From Diadema setosum (lineage: Eukaryota > Echinodermata > Echinoidea > Diadematoida > Diadematidae), in the NCBI RefSeq assembly GCF_964275005.1, contig NC_092685.1:16238203-16302202 (forward strand): a stretch of 64,000 nt of DNA. The letters run 5' to 3'. Positions 12,601-23,335 of the stretch are shown here, in pieces. The notes beneath the pieces are model-generated. The model was not told the DNA's origin, did not search any database, and saw nothing but the letters and a program-made list of their open reading frames with translations. How positions within the stretch are numbered: position 1 is the first letter of the stretch; the number at the start of each line of letters is the position of its first letter. The position numbers were made by a program, and so were the translations under genes.

Positions 12601-13892
12601 GGGGGGACACCCCCCTCCACACCCTCCCCCCCTCGCTCGCTCCGCTCGCTCGGGCTCGGTCGCTTCGCTCCCTCGCAGACTAACCGCCCCCCCCCCTAAG
12701 TTCAAATCCTGGCTACGCCGTTGCCTTAATTATGGTATTCTTGTGTGGGGGAATGCAACTAGAAATCTTCTTGATATACTGTTCCGTATTCAAAAACGTG
12801 CCATCAGAAATATCAACCATGTCGGATATTTGTCCCACACGAATGATTTATTTTTGAAAAATAAAATACTGAAAATATCAGATCTGTTCAGTTACAACGT
12901 CGGCATATTTATGTACAAATTTTCTGCCAACGAGTTACCGGATGTTTTTACTCGCATGTTCAGAAAAAACTATTTGATTCATAATTATCCTACCCGCCAA
13001 AGTGACGCATTTCACCTTCCACGTACTCGAACAATTTTCGCTAAAAAAACGATAAAGTATACGGGCCCTAGATACTGGAATGACCTCTCCCCCGAAATAA
13101 CAAGCTGCTCGTCTTTATATTCCTTTAAACGTAAATTGAAAGAGTTTTTATTGAGTGCATATTTTGCAGACACTGAACAGTCGTAATGTCTTATGTAATA
13201 CTGTGGTATGTTATTGTCCAATCAAACATTTTGTCAACACGTTGCAGATTCCATTTAGGGTCTTGCCATCAGGCTCTCTGAATTCATCATTAGCAATTCC
13301 ACATTCTACTTCGTTTCCCTCTCTTCCTCTTTCCCTCTACCCCTCTCTAACCTTCTATGCAGAGCTTGACGGCGGGCACCAAATGGCTTAATAGCTGTAC
13401 ATGTTACTTTTTGTGTCTTACTGATCAAATCCTGGTGAAAGTTTTAATGTAACAATAGGTTATAGTACATATACCAAAGTAGGCTGTATAATAATGATGG
13501 CTCGGTCACAGTAAGTTCATATTAATGTATAGTTTGTTTGTTTTCTTCTTCTTCTTTTTCTCCTTCTTTTTTATTACATAAAATTTGGCAACCTACATCA
13601 TCATTCTGGTCTTTTCTTCTATCCGTTCTCCGTTTCTTTTTCACAAACACTGATTACTCGGGGCTTACAGCCAAACAAGCTAGCTTTCATGTAGGTCCCG
13701 TCATACTTCTCTTTGATCAACCCCATTTCGATTTCGATTTTGACCAGTTATCATTACATGTAATTACTGTGTTATCACCTTGTATATTGTTTGTTTTCTG
13801 CACATTGTTCACAAGGTAAAAGAACTTGTCTGGTTTCTGTTGTAATGTTCATAAATGAGAAGTATGAAAATAAAATGAATTGAATTGAATTG
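9700..13892 (+). pseudogene. 5'-truncated CR1/L2/Jockey-type LINE, reverse transcriptase remnant
   Basis: Coding similarity begins near 9712 and runs to the stop near 13185. Seen in order: KKSSGCDGI, the fingers motif NYRPISLLTSFSKLLE, FGFRKNHSTTHAL, the catalytic-aspartate region FLDFSKAFDTIDHD, GVPQGSLLGPLLF, the active site FADDSN (Phe replaces the usual Tyr) and the C-terminal segment after the nested insertion. The endonuclease domain is missing, which is normal for 5'-truncated insertions. The frame has one in-frame TGA at 10912-10914 where related elements usually have Trp, and is split at 11044 by a DNA transposon. The 3' end is marked by AAAATAAAATGAATTGAATTGAA near 13870-13892, a tail type common in CR1/L2-like elements. 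It is a dead copy. The exact clade is uncertain. Confidence 0.85.
11045..12723. mobile_element. hAT-like non-autonomous element nested in the LINE, 8-bp TSD
   Basis: The ends are CACTGGCGTAGCCAGG and the inverse CCTGGCTACGCCGTTG, matching at 14 of 16 positions with 12 contiguous identities. The target duplication CCTTAATT lies at 11037-11044 and 12724-12731. Taking out the element and one repeat restores the LINE frame exactly (PYLN|YGILVWGNA). The 8-bp TSD and CA...TG ends suggest the hAT superfamily; no transposase is present. Internally there are several partial tandem units (about 12050-12210, 12230-12350 and 12460-12620) sharing CAAGTGGGACTGTTTC and AAATGCAAAAAGTTCT, and G/C-rich hairpins. 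Confidence 0.85.
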
Positions 13893-14053
13893 AAAGGTGT
13901 TCGTCTGTATTTCGACCAAAAAAAAAAAAAAAAAAATTATCCAGTTCGTCATGCAAGCAGTTCAAGCTTCCAAGAGCGCTGAACGTCATATTGGTCATTC
14001 TCTGCGCTCACCGGACCTATCACCTACAGATTGCAAACCAAGTGTTGATATTG

Positions 14054-14091
<38 letters not shown>

Positions 14092-14198
14092 ATGAAGGAA
14101 TCAAATCAAATTAAAGCAAACAAAGGATTCAAACAAAACCAAATCAAACCAAATTGAGTAGGTTTGATCCTGGCCATCCCAGAATGATGTGACAGGAT

Positions 14199-14261
14199 CT
14201 CAAATTGCTCAAATTGCTCAAATTGCTCAAATTGCTCAAATTGCTCAAATTGCTCAAATTT
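14199..14261. repeat. 9-bp minisatellite (CTCAAATTG)7
   Basis: Six perfect copies of CTCAAATTG plus a seventh with one changed base. On the minus strand it reads as an artificial Asn-Leu-Ser repeat. Confidence 0.95.
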
Positions 14262-14629
14262 GCAATTATTGGGCTACACGCCCCTCCCCTCCCCCTGTAA
14301 GGGATCAAGACAAACTCCTCTAAATTTCTAAGGAAACGTAAGAGATCTGAACCATGCAGAAGTAATAGATTCAAGGCATGCACAGCTGTTTGTGTATAAG
14401 CAGAGTTGTGACTGAATGGGGGGGGGGGGGGGCTGTACATGGTGAAACTAATTATCAGTTGAGTCCAGTAATTAAGTTCATTTTTACAATTTTTCATTTC
14501 CATGAAAAGGCATGACTAAAATAATTTCATCAAATTTGGCATACCGCTGTAGGTGCAAGATGTTATACAATTATTCTCTACAAGTTTTCATGTATCCATC
14601 CATCATGTTGGTCAGTGCATGGGGCCAAA

Positions 14630-15080
14630 CTTATTTTATATTTTCATCTTCTTGAAAACACCACAGACATGGTCAAATTTGTCATCAAACTTGACAGCCA
14701 TTATTGCTAACGTTGTAAGTAAATTGGGCACCATGCATGCCCCCTCTCCTGTGGGGGAGAGAGCAAATTAGGGTACAAATTCACATTTTCATACAACAGG
14801 CGGTTTACCAACCTTAAGTAATTTTATTGGAAAAACAGGCAGACAGTGCGAGAGAAACGGTGTGACTATTTTAGCCTGATGAAGTCAACAGAATTATTTA
14901 AGTCAGAACGAAAACTCGCCAATCTTGATTAATCTCCTGCTAAAAGATCATCCCCAACTGATGAAAGTTTCCTATATAATCTTAAAAATACGCGTCATTT
15001 TCAAATTATAATTGTCATCAAACTTGGTAGGCATTATTGCAAAAGGGTGATTTGTTTGTGTACATCGCAAATGGGCGCCA
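14630..15080. repeat. Fragments of the TTAGCTCACC repeat family
   Basis: Two segments, around 14635-14765 and 14995-15080, share TTTTCATCTTCTTGAAAAC, GTCATCAAACTTG and GGGCACCATGC words with the longer element at 38855-39591. Confidence 0.45.
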
Positions 15081-17251
15081 GACCCCTCAAGGTATAGAGA
15101 ACGTGCTGAACATAAGTCTTCTTCTATACAAAAACCAGAAAATAGAGCGAAAATAGCATGAATTCGTTCATTTCATATGTGATTATGTAAGTGCATTTTC
15201 AAGTTTTTAATCTTACATCCATCAGGTAAAGTGGGCCAACTGACCAACACAATATATGCATCAAATGTGATAACTAGATTTTTTTTTTTTTGGTTTAATT
15301 TCTGCTCTCAGTGGTAAACAATACCTTTAATATGCCTAGAAAGAAGTTATAATTTAACGTTGTTTTCATAAAACAGTTAACAGGTTTTACATGCAATATT
15401 TTAGGACAACATCCGGATAAGTGAATATCAATTTATATTTACGACCTATATATGCTATAGGCTTACATAATGATTGTAACACGGGTATGTTGGAGAACAT
15501 ACAGTTGCTCTAGTCCGAGTTCAAGTTCCCTCTTTGGTAAACTCTTTCGTTCCCGATGAAAAGGCCACAAGGCAATCATCTGAGCACCCGGCGTTTGTTT
15601 GGTAAACAAATCCCTTTCTTACCTGAGAGCTGAATGAACATCATCTGGCGTGGGTCAACACTAGTTCTTCACTTTGCAGAACTGTGTTGATCAAGCCATA
15701 TGTGTTCTTCCCCTGCTCGATACAGGTAAGAATTATTTCATTTCATATATTTCTTTGCTGTCTCAGTATGTTTCATATATTGATACGTGTGCTGATGATG
15801 TATTTTGTGTTTTGATAGTCAGAGGATTGGCAAATCATGGAAATAATGATTATAATTGAGATTTTGTTATAACAAACTGCAATGTGTAAGTCACGATTCT
15901 AGGCCTACGTATTGCGATTGACTGTTGGTCGTTGCTCGGCAAATAATATTTTATTCCAGTTGTTGAAGCAACCGAAGATTGATTTGTCGTTATTTTCATC
16001 CTTTTCTTTATTATTTTTTGTCTTTTAATTTTGCTTCTCACAATTGGTCATCCTAGCTTGACGCATGGCAAAGAGCAAGGTACTTACAATAATTCAATAT
16101 AGCAGCTCTATGTGCTCTTTTATATCTCCTTCGATTTTCTTAACACTTTAATTGCAAATTTTGTGAAAGTCCCTACCAAAAGTTTATAGATCGCTGAATT
16201 TAAAATCTAAAAGAAGAAGAAGAAGAAGAAGATCTAGAAGCTGCTTCGTGTCAGAGGGACTCGTTATAACTTGTCCTAGTTCTAGACGTAATGTGAAACT
16301 CTACCAAAATACAATTGCTCCGAAAATTCTGACAAATACTCCGCAACAAACATTTAAGTTGCTCCCCCGACAATATACATACCTGCATTTGCGACACTTG
16401 CTACTCCGCAGCTATATCAAGGCATGCCTGAATTTTCCAAAGTTGCATGGCGGTGACCAACAAAAACCAAAACAAAAGAATAAAGCCACCCAAAAACTCT
16501 TTGGTTTGGATAGACGCCCATAATATACATCTGTGTGCCTGTTTCTTGTTTGCTCATTTTGTTTTGAATGATTGTTTTTCGTTTATCTTTTGGAGTGCAT
16601 TATCATGGCACCATCTATGCTATTTTATGTCACTATCCTTTCCCGTTAAGGTGTCAGAGTAAATTTTCTCTATCAAGTGTGTTATATATTTTTGTATTAT
16701 CAACTCACCCGTTTTGCTGAATTACTATAGTGTTACGAAGAATGTTTGGTTATCTCTCTCTTTGCGCTCTCAGTGCTGTGACATGCTGTGGTACGCATGG
16801 AGATCGATAGCGTGTTGGTATCCTTTGTGAGTTGTTCGCTGCATGAGGTGTCTGGGTCAAAGGTCAGTGATATCAAAATTATGGCAGTAACGGTGGCTCC
16901 GAATGTTTGGAGAAGGACAAAATTATCTGATTACGAATAGTAATAATGACTTTTAAAAAAGAGTTAACAGATACAATGTTGCCATTGATATTGTCCTTGA
17001 ATGTTTTTATTTAAACTTTTTCCCCTAAATATTCCCAAGTGTGGATCACATCATTGAATTTCAGCTCTAAGAATACAACAGCTCTAAAGTGTTGGATGGG
17101 GATTTGATTATGTGACTTACAATGTGTTTTAGTGGATTATTATCAGCCCTAAACTAGCCCACATTTGGAGGAGAAGCTCCGCTACCGTAAATCTGTTCAC
17201 CATAAGTTTTCTACTTCCTTTTGGTGTCTTTTTATAAAACTTATGACGCAT

Positions 17252-17525
17252 AATGTTTGTTTGTTTGTTTGTTCATTTTCCATCTGAGAAGATGGCTGGA
17301 TAGCCCATATAAGCTGGTCTTCCCAAGGAGGTACTGGGCGAGCAGCTCGCCTAGTACCTCCTTGGTCTTCCATGGGTCCAGTTGGATGTGAGGTGGGACC
17401 ACTTCACCGGGTTAAACACCCTGCTCTTTGCGATGAATGAATTTTATACTACGAAGCGGGATCTTTTACGTGCATGAGTTGTTGCTCTCTCATACACGGG
17501 ACCTCCATGTTTAATTTGTATTGAA
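17252..17525. repeat. Dispersed repeat with CCATCTGAGAAGATGGCTGG, carrying micro-insertion P5
   Basis: The left part recurs at about 34139-34200 (TTTGTTTGTTT...CCATCTGAGAAGATTGCTGGTAGCCCATAT). The class is unknown. The P5 palindrome interrupts it at 17324. Confidence 0.5.
17317..17371. mobile_element. Palindromic micro-insertion P5 (41 bp, 7-bp direct repeats)
   Basis: The insert 17324-17364 begins CAAGGAGGTACTGGGCGAGC and ends GCTCGCCTAGTACCTCCTTG, 20-bp arms with one mismatch around a single A. It is bracketed by GTCTTCC at 17317-17323 and 17365-17371 (up to 9 bp with the flanking TG counted). P2 at 3832-3869 shares both ends and the GGCGAGC core. Confidence 0.65.
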
Positions 17526-19154
17526 CTATTTTGGTTACCGTGACAACAAACACACACAAATAAGTTCTGTTTCACATTTGGAATCAGTTTGAATGTCTTT
17601 TTATTCATAGGTATGACTGAAGACAGTAGATTTTGTTAGTATTTTTTTTTTATATGACAACTGATGCAATTAGGCCTATTGTGCATGTTTTCAAGTTGAT
17701 ATATTTAAGTAGTTATACTTTGAACAGCCTATACATTAACATGCGGTTATCCAGAGTTAAGCTTCCTCAAAACAATGCATCCAAATACATTTTTCATTTG
17801 ATAAGAAATTATTATTTGATCTTAATCATAAGAAAAGGTTAAAACAAGTTGAACTTACTGTTTAATGTTGGCGTATGAGAAATCTTTCACCGATTGGGAA
17901 AATATGTGTGATAAAAACTCTTGTATTGCCACAATTTCTGTATCTTTTCTCGGTGTTAGGTATCCAAATCCCTCCTGCTTTTTTCAAAGAATTGAAAAAG
18001 ATATTTTATAGTTTTATTTAGAATGGTGGTAAGGATAGGGTGAAAAGGAAATTAATGTGTAATGATTATACGCAATGTTGATGGTCTTCGTAAGATTGAT
18101 CCTTATACATATGCCCATGGGTTAAATGCTTATTAGACAAAAATTATGACAGTGTGTGGAAGAGAATTGAACTCGCATTTTTAAAAAATTTAATGAAAAC
18201 ATAGATATTTTGTGGATTTCTCATGCTCCAGAATCCATTCTGAAAACTCTTAATAACATCCAGTTGGCAGATTCCTTCCGGACTTGGTATATTTTTAGGG
18301 AAGGGGCTTCTGTGTAAATCTTAGGGAAAACTTTCTCAGATATTGGGATTTGTCAGTCATTGTGGTTCAATAAGAAGGTAAGATCCAAATCAAAACAATA
18401 TCTGTATTATGATGAATGGTATGCAAAAAAAATGTTCGTAAGGTTTCAGATCTATTGAACCCACCTCTCCCTGGACACAAATTATTTGAATAATTGATTT
18501 TAGACTTCGACGTTTCTCGTAAAGATAGAAGGAAATACACATTTTTGTTGAAAAGTATACCAAATTCTTGGTTAGAATCCACTAATGTAGAAAATACTGA
18601 CAATTATGTTGTTGGTATGATTGTTGATAAGCTTGTTCAATCTAAAAAAGTCCCTAAGTATGCATATCATGTAATACAAGATAAAATACGAATGTACCCC
18701 AGATGACCATTATGAATATTGGAAAAGATATGTAACTATTCCACCAGACTTGAATTAGGAAGTGGTCCATAATGTGAACTTCATGTGTTCAATCGATACT
18801 CGTTTACGTTCTTTTTATTTTAAAATAAATCTATTACTTTAAATGATTTTTTGTTTAAGATTAAGAGAAAAGATTCGCCTAACTGTAGCTTTTGTGGAAT
18901 ATTATCTGAATCAATTATTCATTTGTTTTGTGAGCGTATAAATGTAGTAGAGGCCCTATGGAATGATTTGTTGCAAACAATTTTGAAACATGATAGTGAT
19001 TTTAGTTTGGATAATTTCAAGAAAATTTTTGGAGTTTCTTCAGATAAATTTTTATCTTTTCTGTTTTTGTTGTTGAAATATTTCATTTATATATGTAAAT
19101 TTAAAAACATTTAGACCCAATTTTGAATCTTTTAAGTTACATTTGCAAACTAAG

Positions 19155-19565
19155 TGTTGTAAGCCGGGTTAATGATGACACTGACAGTCTCCAGTTGACG
19201 TTGCATAGAATTTATTGAAGAAATCAACAGTCTCAGTCTGCCGATACATAAACTCCGTATCATCCGCATTTAATATCCTCAGCTACATGTCGTAATGCGT
19301 CTAGACTCTATACAGAATAACAAATATAGTCGAACTTTTGATTATTCGACATCAAAAAGCTCGCAGAGACTATGTCCACGTCCATTTGTCTCACAAGTCA
19401 AAGTCCAAGTCAAGAATCAATTAAATCTGCGTCATCTTATCTCATGAAAATAAAAGTTGCGTTGGGCCCATGCCAACCACACGCACACTGCGCCATTGGC
19501 ATGGACACAACGCGCATCAACGCATTGACGCAACAATAACAGACCGCATATTTCCATTTACCACA
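19155..19565 (-). repeat. 3' LTR of the gag-only element
   Basis: 411 bp, plus-strand ends TGTTGTAAGC...TTTACCACA, identical to the copy at 22635-23045. It abuts the TAAG duplication on its left. Confidence 0.97.
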
Positions 19566-19577
19566 AACTTCCCCGCG
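19566..19577 (-). promoter_or_regulatory. Polypurine tract of the LTR element
   Basis: On the minus strand GCGGGGAAGTT directly abuts the 3' LTR start TGTGGT, the expected place for the plus-strand primer. The same core recurs five more times upstream. Confidence 0.6.
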
Positions 19578-20372
19578 ATTATATAACACAACCATGGGTT
19601 ATATAATCCCAATTACATCATATCATTTTCATAACATTGTACATAATAATACATAACAAAAAATTCCCCGCTCTTCATGTCAAATCATTATACACTTTAC
19701 AGCAATCCCATATAGAGCGGATTAACAGTCACTGCGGAAGATTACGAAAATATATATTTCAGGAAAATATGTGTTCCCCGCTTTTGAAGTCAAATATACA
19801 AACGTCGAAATACTGCAAGATTGAACTTTATACATGAAATCTGCCAAAAGCTGAAACTCTTTGAACCTTCCAAATTTACAGTAAATCATACAAACTCATA
19901 TTTGATACATTCCGGACAAAGAGAATAACACATCAATGTTACAATTTTCTTCAGTTCCGTTTCAATGTAAAACTCAGCCGTCCCACATTGTCAGTTATGC
20001 ACAGAGTATCCGAGAAAATAATGTATAAAAGCACGCCAAACATGCTGTAACAGAACATGTTCTATGTCGTACATAAAACCATACATTAATGTCTGTAGTA
20101 ATTAAGATTTATATCGAGGCACAACATAGACAAGTCTCTTAATACATATAAATGTAAATTGTACATACAACAACACGACAACTTCCCCGCGATTATATCA
20201 TACGACCCGTATGATAATAATCTATTTTCTAAAAGTATAATTTCTCAATTACTCAATATAACACATATCAGGAAATGCAACAATTAAAACAAAGTGAAGT
20301 TACGGAATGTTAGAATTCACAAAAAAAATAAGCTTCCCCGCTTTAGCAGGCACATTATGGTAACTTCCCCGC
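19569..20372 (-). repeat. Six dispersed copies of a PPT-like GCGGGGAA motif with hairpins
   Basis: TTCCCCGC on the plus strand occurs at 19569, 19664, 19774, 20183, 20334 and 20365. Copies 1 and 4 continue into GATTATAT and an inverted repeat: GATTATATAAC...GTTATATAATC at 19577-19608, and ATCATACG...CGTATGAT near 20197-20215. The rest of this 1.3-kb stretch has no ORF. Confidence 0.7.
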
Positions 20373-20848
20373 TTTATGTGTCATATCGTCACAGTCGACA
20401 ATTTGCTCATTGACAAAACTTCACACAAATTAAGGGATCATTCAAAGCATGAATTCTCGACCAACTATTCTCATTATCAAAAGTTTCTGACTCACTGAAC
20501 AACCACTAATATTGTCAGAATGCCATGTTGTTCAGCTTCCAATAAAACAATGAAAACAATGACTATAGTTCCTTCATTTTTCCACGTAGTAGTGATTTCA
20601 AATACCTTCTTATCACTATTTCAATATCTCATTAAAAACATCTTATCAATCACATATCAATAAATATTAAAACAACCATATTATATTGATAACCATTTCT
20701 CGCATTGCATCTCTAAAGTGGCATATAGTTCCTAATTCCATTGCTACTTGAGATGGTACACAAGTTTCAGCTGCAGTCATGAACGTATAATTATATACAC
20801 TGTAAGCGAATCAAGTCACAACAAATTCCATGGACGGACAACGAATTT

Positions 20849-22063
20849 CTAACCTGCAGCGACCAAGCTTTCATGAAAATTCGGTCTCCAGTTGGACTCC
20901 CAGGGCCCCCATACCGTTCCCTGAACATGACATCCATTCTTCCACACGTTACAGATAGGTATGCATGCCTCCCTTATTACATCATTGACAACAATGTTAC
21001 CATGAGTAATATTCCCCTCTTTTGAAATTGACCACTCCTTTGGCGCTACGTGAGTGCTTGGTGGCTGCACTTTTGCATGCTTTTGGACATCCTGACCTTC
21101 ATGTGATAATTCGGGACCCCTCTTGGTACCCTCTCCCACAGGTTTTGCAATTAGACGCACTCCAGCATCTAAATCCTTTGCATCAACCTGTTCATCACAT
21201 GACTCATGTCCATGTCCCCCAGCATCAATTTCTGCACCACCCTCATCTACATCAACGCAACCCAGAATCTGCGATCCCCCATCCAAAAGAATAGGTATGG
21301 CATTCTCCTTCTCCTTTTCAGCTGTATCTGAGGAAAGATCTAGCTGCTGAGCAACCGGGTCGGTGAACATTCCTTGTGTTCCAGCATCAGCACTCCCAGT
21401 TTTCAGCCTATCTCCCTCTAGCATACAATCTTCACGGAGAACTAACAGTGCTTCTCTCCTAAGCACTTCAAATCGGCCTCCCCTATTTTTCATGTGCAAA
21501 CGCCTCAACAAAATTCGTTCCCTCTCATCCCGTGTTCCACTGACAAACTGACTGGACAGAGCTTCGTCTCTAAGCTGCCTCAGAGCCGCAGCTTCCTTCT
21601 CATCGTCTGCAGCATCTACCAATTTTGCATAAAGACGCATGAGAGCCCTACTGAAGCCTGCCAAGTCTTCATCATCACGTTGAACACGTTTATAGAACAA
21701 ACACCGCAAATAGTGAGAATTCTCTCGACTAAAACACAGACGGAGAGCTTTTACAACCTCTGTAAAACTCCTCCGCTTCTCGTCCGACAGACAATAGCGA
21801 ATCTCTTCTCTTGCTGGCCCTATGAGGTTGTTCACTAAAACTCTAGCCTTTTCCTCATCACTTAAATTGAAAGGCTCAACTGTGAGATTAAACATTTCCA
21901 TCCAGTTAGAAAAAGGTGTTTCAGTGCCATCTTCACAATACCCACTAAACTTTTCAATTAGTGCATGGCCTAGAGCGAGATTTACACACAATCCTTTCAT
22001 TGCCTGTCCAAATGAAGAGAAATTATCAATTTGCGCATCCTTATGAACAAACTGTTCACACAT
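20849..22063 (-). CDS. Gag-like capsid protein of the LTR element, 404 aa
   Basis: Structural protein expected to assemble the particle of the retrotransposon; it lies about 570 bp inside the 5' LTR and is the element's only long frame. The central region (about residues 50-220) has the helical capsid pattern of Ty3/Gypsy Gag: FSNWMEMFNLTVEPF near the start, LVNNLIGPAREEI, SFTEVVKALRLCF, a long charged helix, FVSGTRDERERILLRRL, and EALLVLREDCML. The C-terminal 150 residues are acidic, low in hydrophobics, and show no CX2CX4HX4C zinc knuckle. The frame is intact from Met to stop, consistent with the identical LTRs. No protease motif follows. A domesticated Arc-like gene is excluded by the flanking LTRs and PBS. 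Confidence 0.85.
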   Translation of the reverse strand: MCEQFVHKDAQIDNFSSFGQAMKGLCVNLALGHALIEKFSGYCEDGTETPFSNWMEMFNLTVEPFNLSDEEKARVLVNNLIGPAREEIRYCLSDEKRRSFTEVVKALRLCFSRENSHYLRCLFYKRVQRDDEDLAGFSRALMRLYAKLVDAADDEKEAAALRQLRDEALSSQFVSGTRDERERILLRRLHMKNRGGRFEVLRREALLVLREDCMLEGDRLKTGSADAGTQGMFTDPVAQQLDLSSDTAEKEKENAIPILLDGGSQILGCVDVDEGGAEIDAGGHGHESCDEQVDAKDLDAGVRLIAKPVGEGTKRGPELSHEGQDVQKHAKVQPPSTHVAPKEWSISKEGNITHGNIVVNDVIREACIPICNVWKNGCHVQGTVWGPWESNWRPNFHESLVAAG

Positions 22064-22614
22064 GACTAATTACGCAGTTAAACTGACCAATTTCAAACAT
22101 GAAACGTAATGCCCAAATAATGGCATCATAGGTCCAAAATCTACATGAAGTCCAATCGGTTAAACGAAAGTTCAGCATCATCCATTATTTCAGTTACAAA
22201 ATACTTGCTCAGTGCGTGAGATGCCATATCGCAGCTCTGTAACCGTCGATTTCGCATCCCGATTGACGTTCAGCCGCCCCCGACGCACGCCAGCGCCACT
22301 CCGACGTCCACAGCAAATCTCCCGACGGACCATCAGCTCCAGTCTCCAGCCCACCATCGACGAGCCTGATCATCATGAAGCTGCCTCACAGAGTAGTGCT
22401 GCTCTACCAGGGCTGATCAACGTAGATCGATCTACACCATCAAGATTACCTCCAGCACTCCTCCATACTCCTGTCTGCTACCAAAGTGTATAGTCAAAAC
22501 AGCAGGTCTCCTCGGAGCAAAACGTGGACCATTATTCCGTCATACTCGAGGCTGTTATTCGTCGATCAGGGTTCTTCAACTGGATGAAGTGGATCACTCC
22601 GTCAGGCTGTCATC

Positions 22615-22632
22615 ATCCCACTCCTGACACCA
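22615..22632 (-). promoter_or_regulatory. Primer-binding site matching tRNA-Leu 3' end
   Basis: Two bases inside the 5' LTR the plus strand reads ATCCCACTCCTGACACCA. From memory this equals the 3' 15 bases of metazoan tRNA-Leu(CAG) plus CCA, so the minus-strand RNA would pair with that tRNA for reverse-transcription priming. Confidence 0.85.
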
Positions 22633-22634
22633 TT

Positions 22635-23045
22635 TGTTGTAAGCCGGGTTAATGATGACACTGACAGTCTCCAGTTGACGTTGCATAGAATTTATTGAAG
22701 AAATCAACAGTCTCAGTCTGCCGATACATAAACTCCGTATCATCCGCATTTAATATCCTCAGCTACATGTCGTAATGCGTCTAGACTCTATACAGAATAA
22801 CAAATATAGTCGAACTTTTGATTATTCGACATCAAAAAGCTCGCAGAGACTATGTCCACGTCCATTTGTCTCACAAGTCAAAGTCCAAGTCAAGAATCAA
22901 TTAAATCTGCGTCATCTTATCTCATGAAAATAAAAGTTGCGTTGGGCCCATGCCAACCACACGCACACTGCGCCATTGGCATGGACACAACGCGCATCAA
23001 CGCATTGACGCAACAATAACAGACCGCATATTTCCATTTACCACA
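22635..23045 (-). repeat. 5' LTR of the gag-only element
   Basis: 411 bp, identical to 19155-19565. It carries the promoter and start of the element's minus-strand transcript (by family knowledge). Confidence 0.97.
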
Positions 23046-23335
23046 TAAGAAAGAAAAGAGAAGGCCCTATCATGTGGCTAAGAAACGAGGTAAACTCCAT
23101 CTTCACTTTAAGAAATGGAAATTTGATTTGTAAAATCCAGCAAAGATTTAACATAGACTGTATTTGTTAGGGTAGAACCTGCAAGATGTTATACTAGGAA
23201 CTACCACAATGATTTGTTTAATTGTTACTTGTTTTATTGTTAATTATATTTTTGTTCCTTATGTTCATAATCATTGTGTAATTTGTATTGTTTGTAATCA
23301 TGAAAATCAATAAAACATACAAATAAAAAAAAAAC

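Larger units (their letters stand above)
13893..17251. other. Non-coding region between two LINE remnants
   Basis: Contains a (GT)n tract at 14055-14089, a 9-bp minisatellite at 14199-14261, fragments of the TTAGCTCACC repeat family (about 14630-14765 and 14995-15080) and an (AGA)n tract near 16208-16231. No gene recognised. Confidence 0.5.
19155..23045 (-). mobile_element. Young gag-only LTR retrotransposon (TR-GAG-like), 3.9 kb
   Basis: Two 411-bp LTRs (19155-19565 and 22635-23045) compare as identical base for base. The LTR has TG...CA ends and the element is flanked by a 4-bp TAAG duplication (19151-19154 and 23046-23049). It runs on the minus strand: 5' LTR at 22635-23045, primer-binding site 22615-22632, gag 22063-20849, a non-coding 3' part, a polypurine tract beside 19566, and the 3' LTR. 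There is no protease, reverse transcriptase, RNase H or integrase, and the 3.07-kb interior has no room for them, so it must be mobilised in trans. Identical LTRs imply very recent insertion. The TSD and gag suggest the Ty3/Gypsy group; that is inference. Confidence 0.93.
17860..23335 (+). pseudogene. Decayed L1/Tx1-type LINE 3' portion, split by an LTR retrotransposon
   Basis: From about 17876 the translation shows the post-RT region typical of L1/Tx1 ORF2 proteins: MRNLSPIGKICVIKTLVLPQ, then FFKELKKIFYSFI, an in-frame TAG, and KDRVKRKLM. Further on, about 18494-19114, comes KYTFLLKSIPNSWLES and a C-terminal Cys/His segment (CSFCGILSESIIHLFCE). Several frameshifts and stops show it is dead. 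The LTR element at 19155-23045 interrupts it. The LINE 3' UTR resumes at 23046 and ends with AATAAAACATACAAATAAAAAAAAAA near 23310-23335, a poly(A) tail as in L1-like elements. Confidence 0.8.

Noticed and set aside
21022..21838. Several plus-strand frames opposite gag
   Set aside because: They are shadows of the 404-codon minus-strand gag frame; Pro/His/Ser composition reflects the complementary codons.
22212..22493. 93-codon plus-strand frame
   Set aside because: It lies antisense within the leader between the 5' LTR and gag and shows no recognisable domain.
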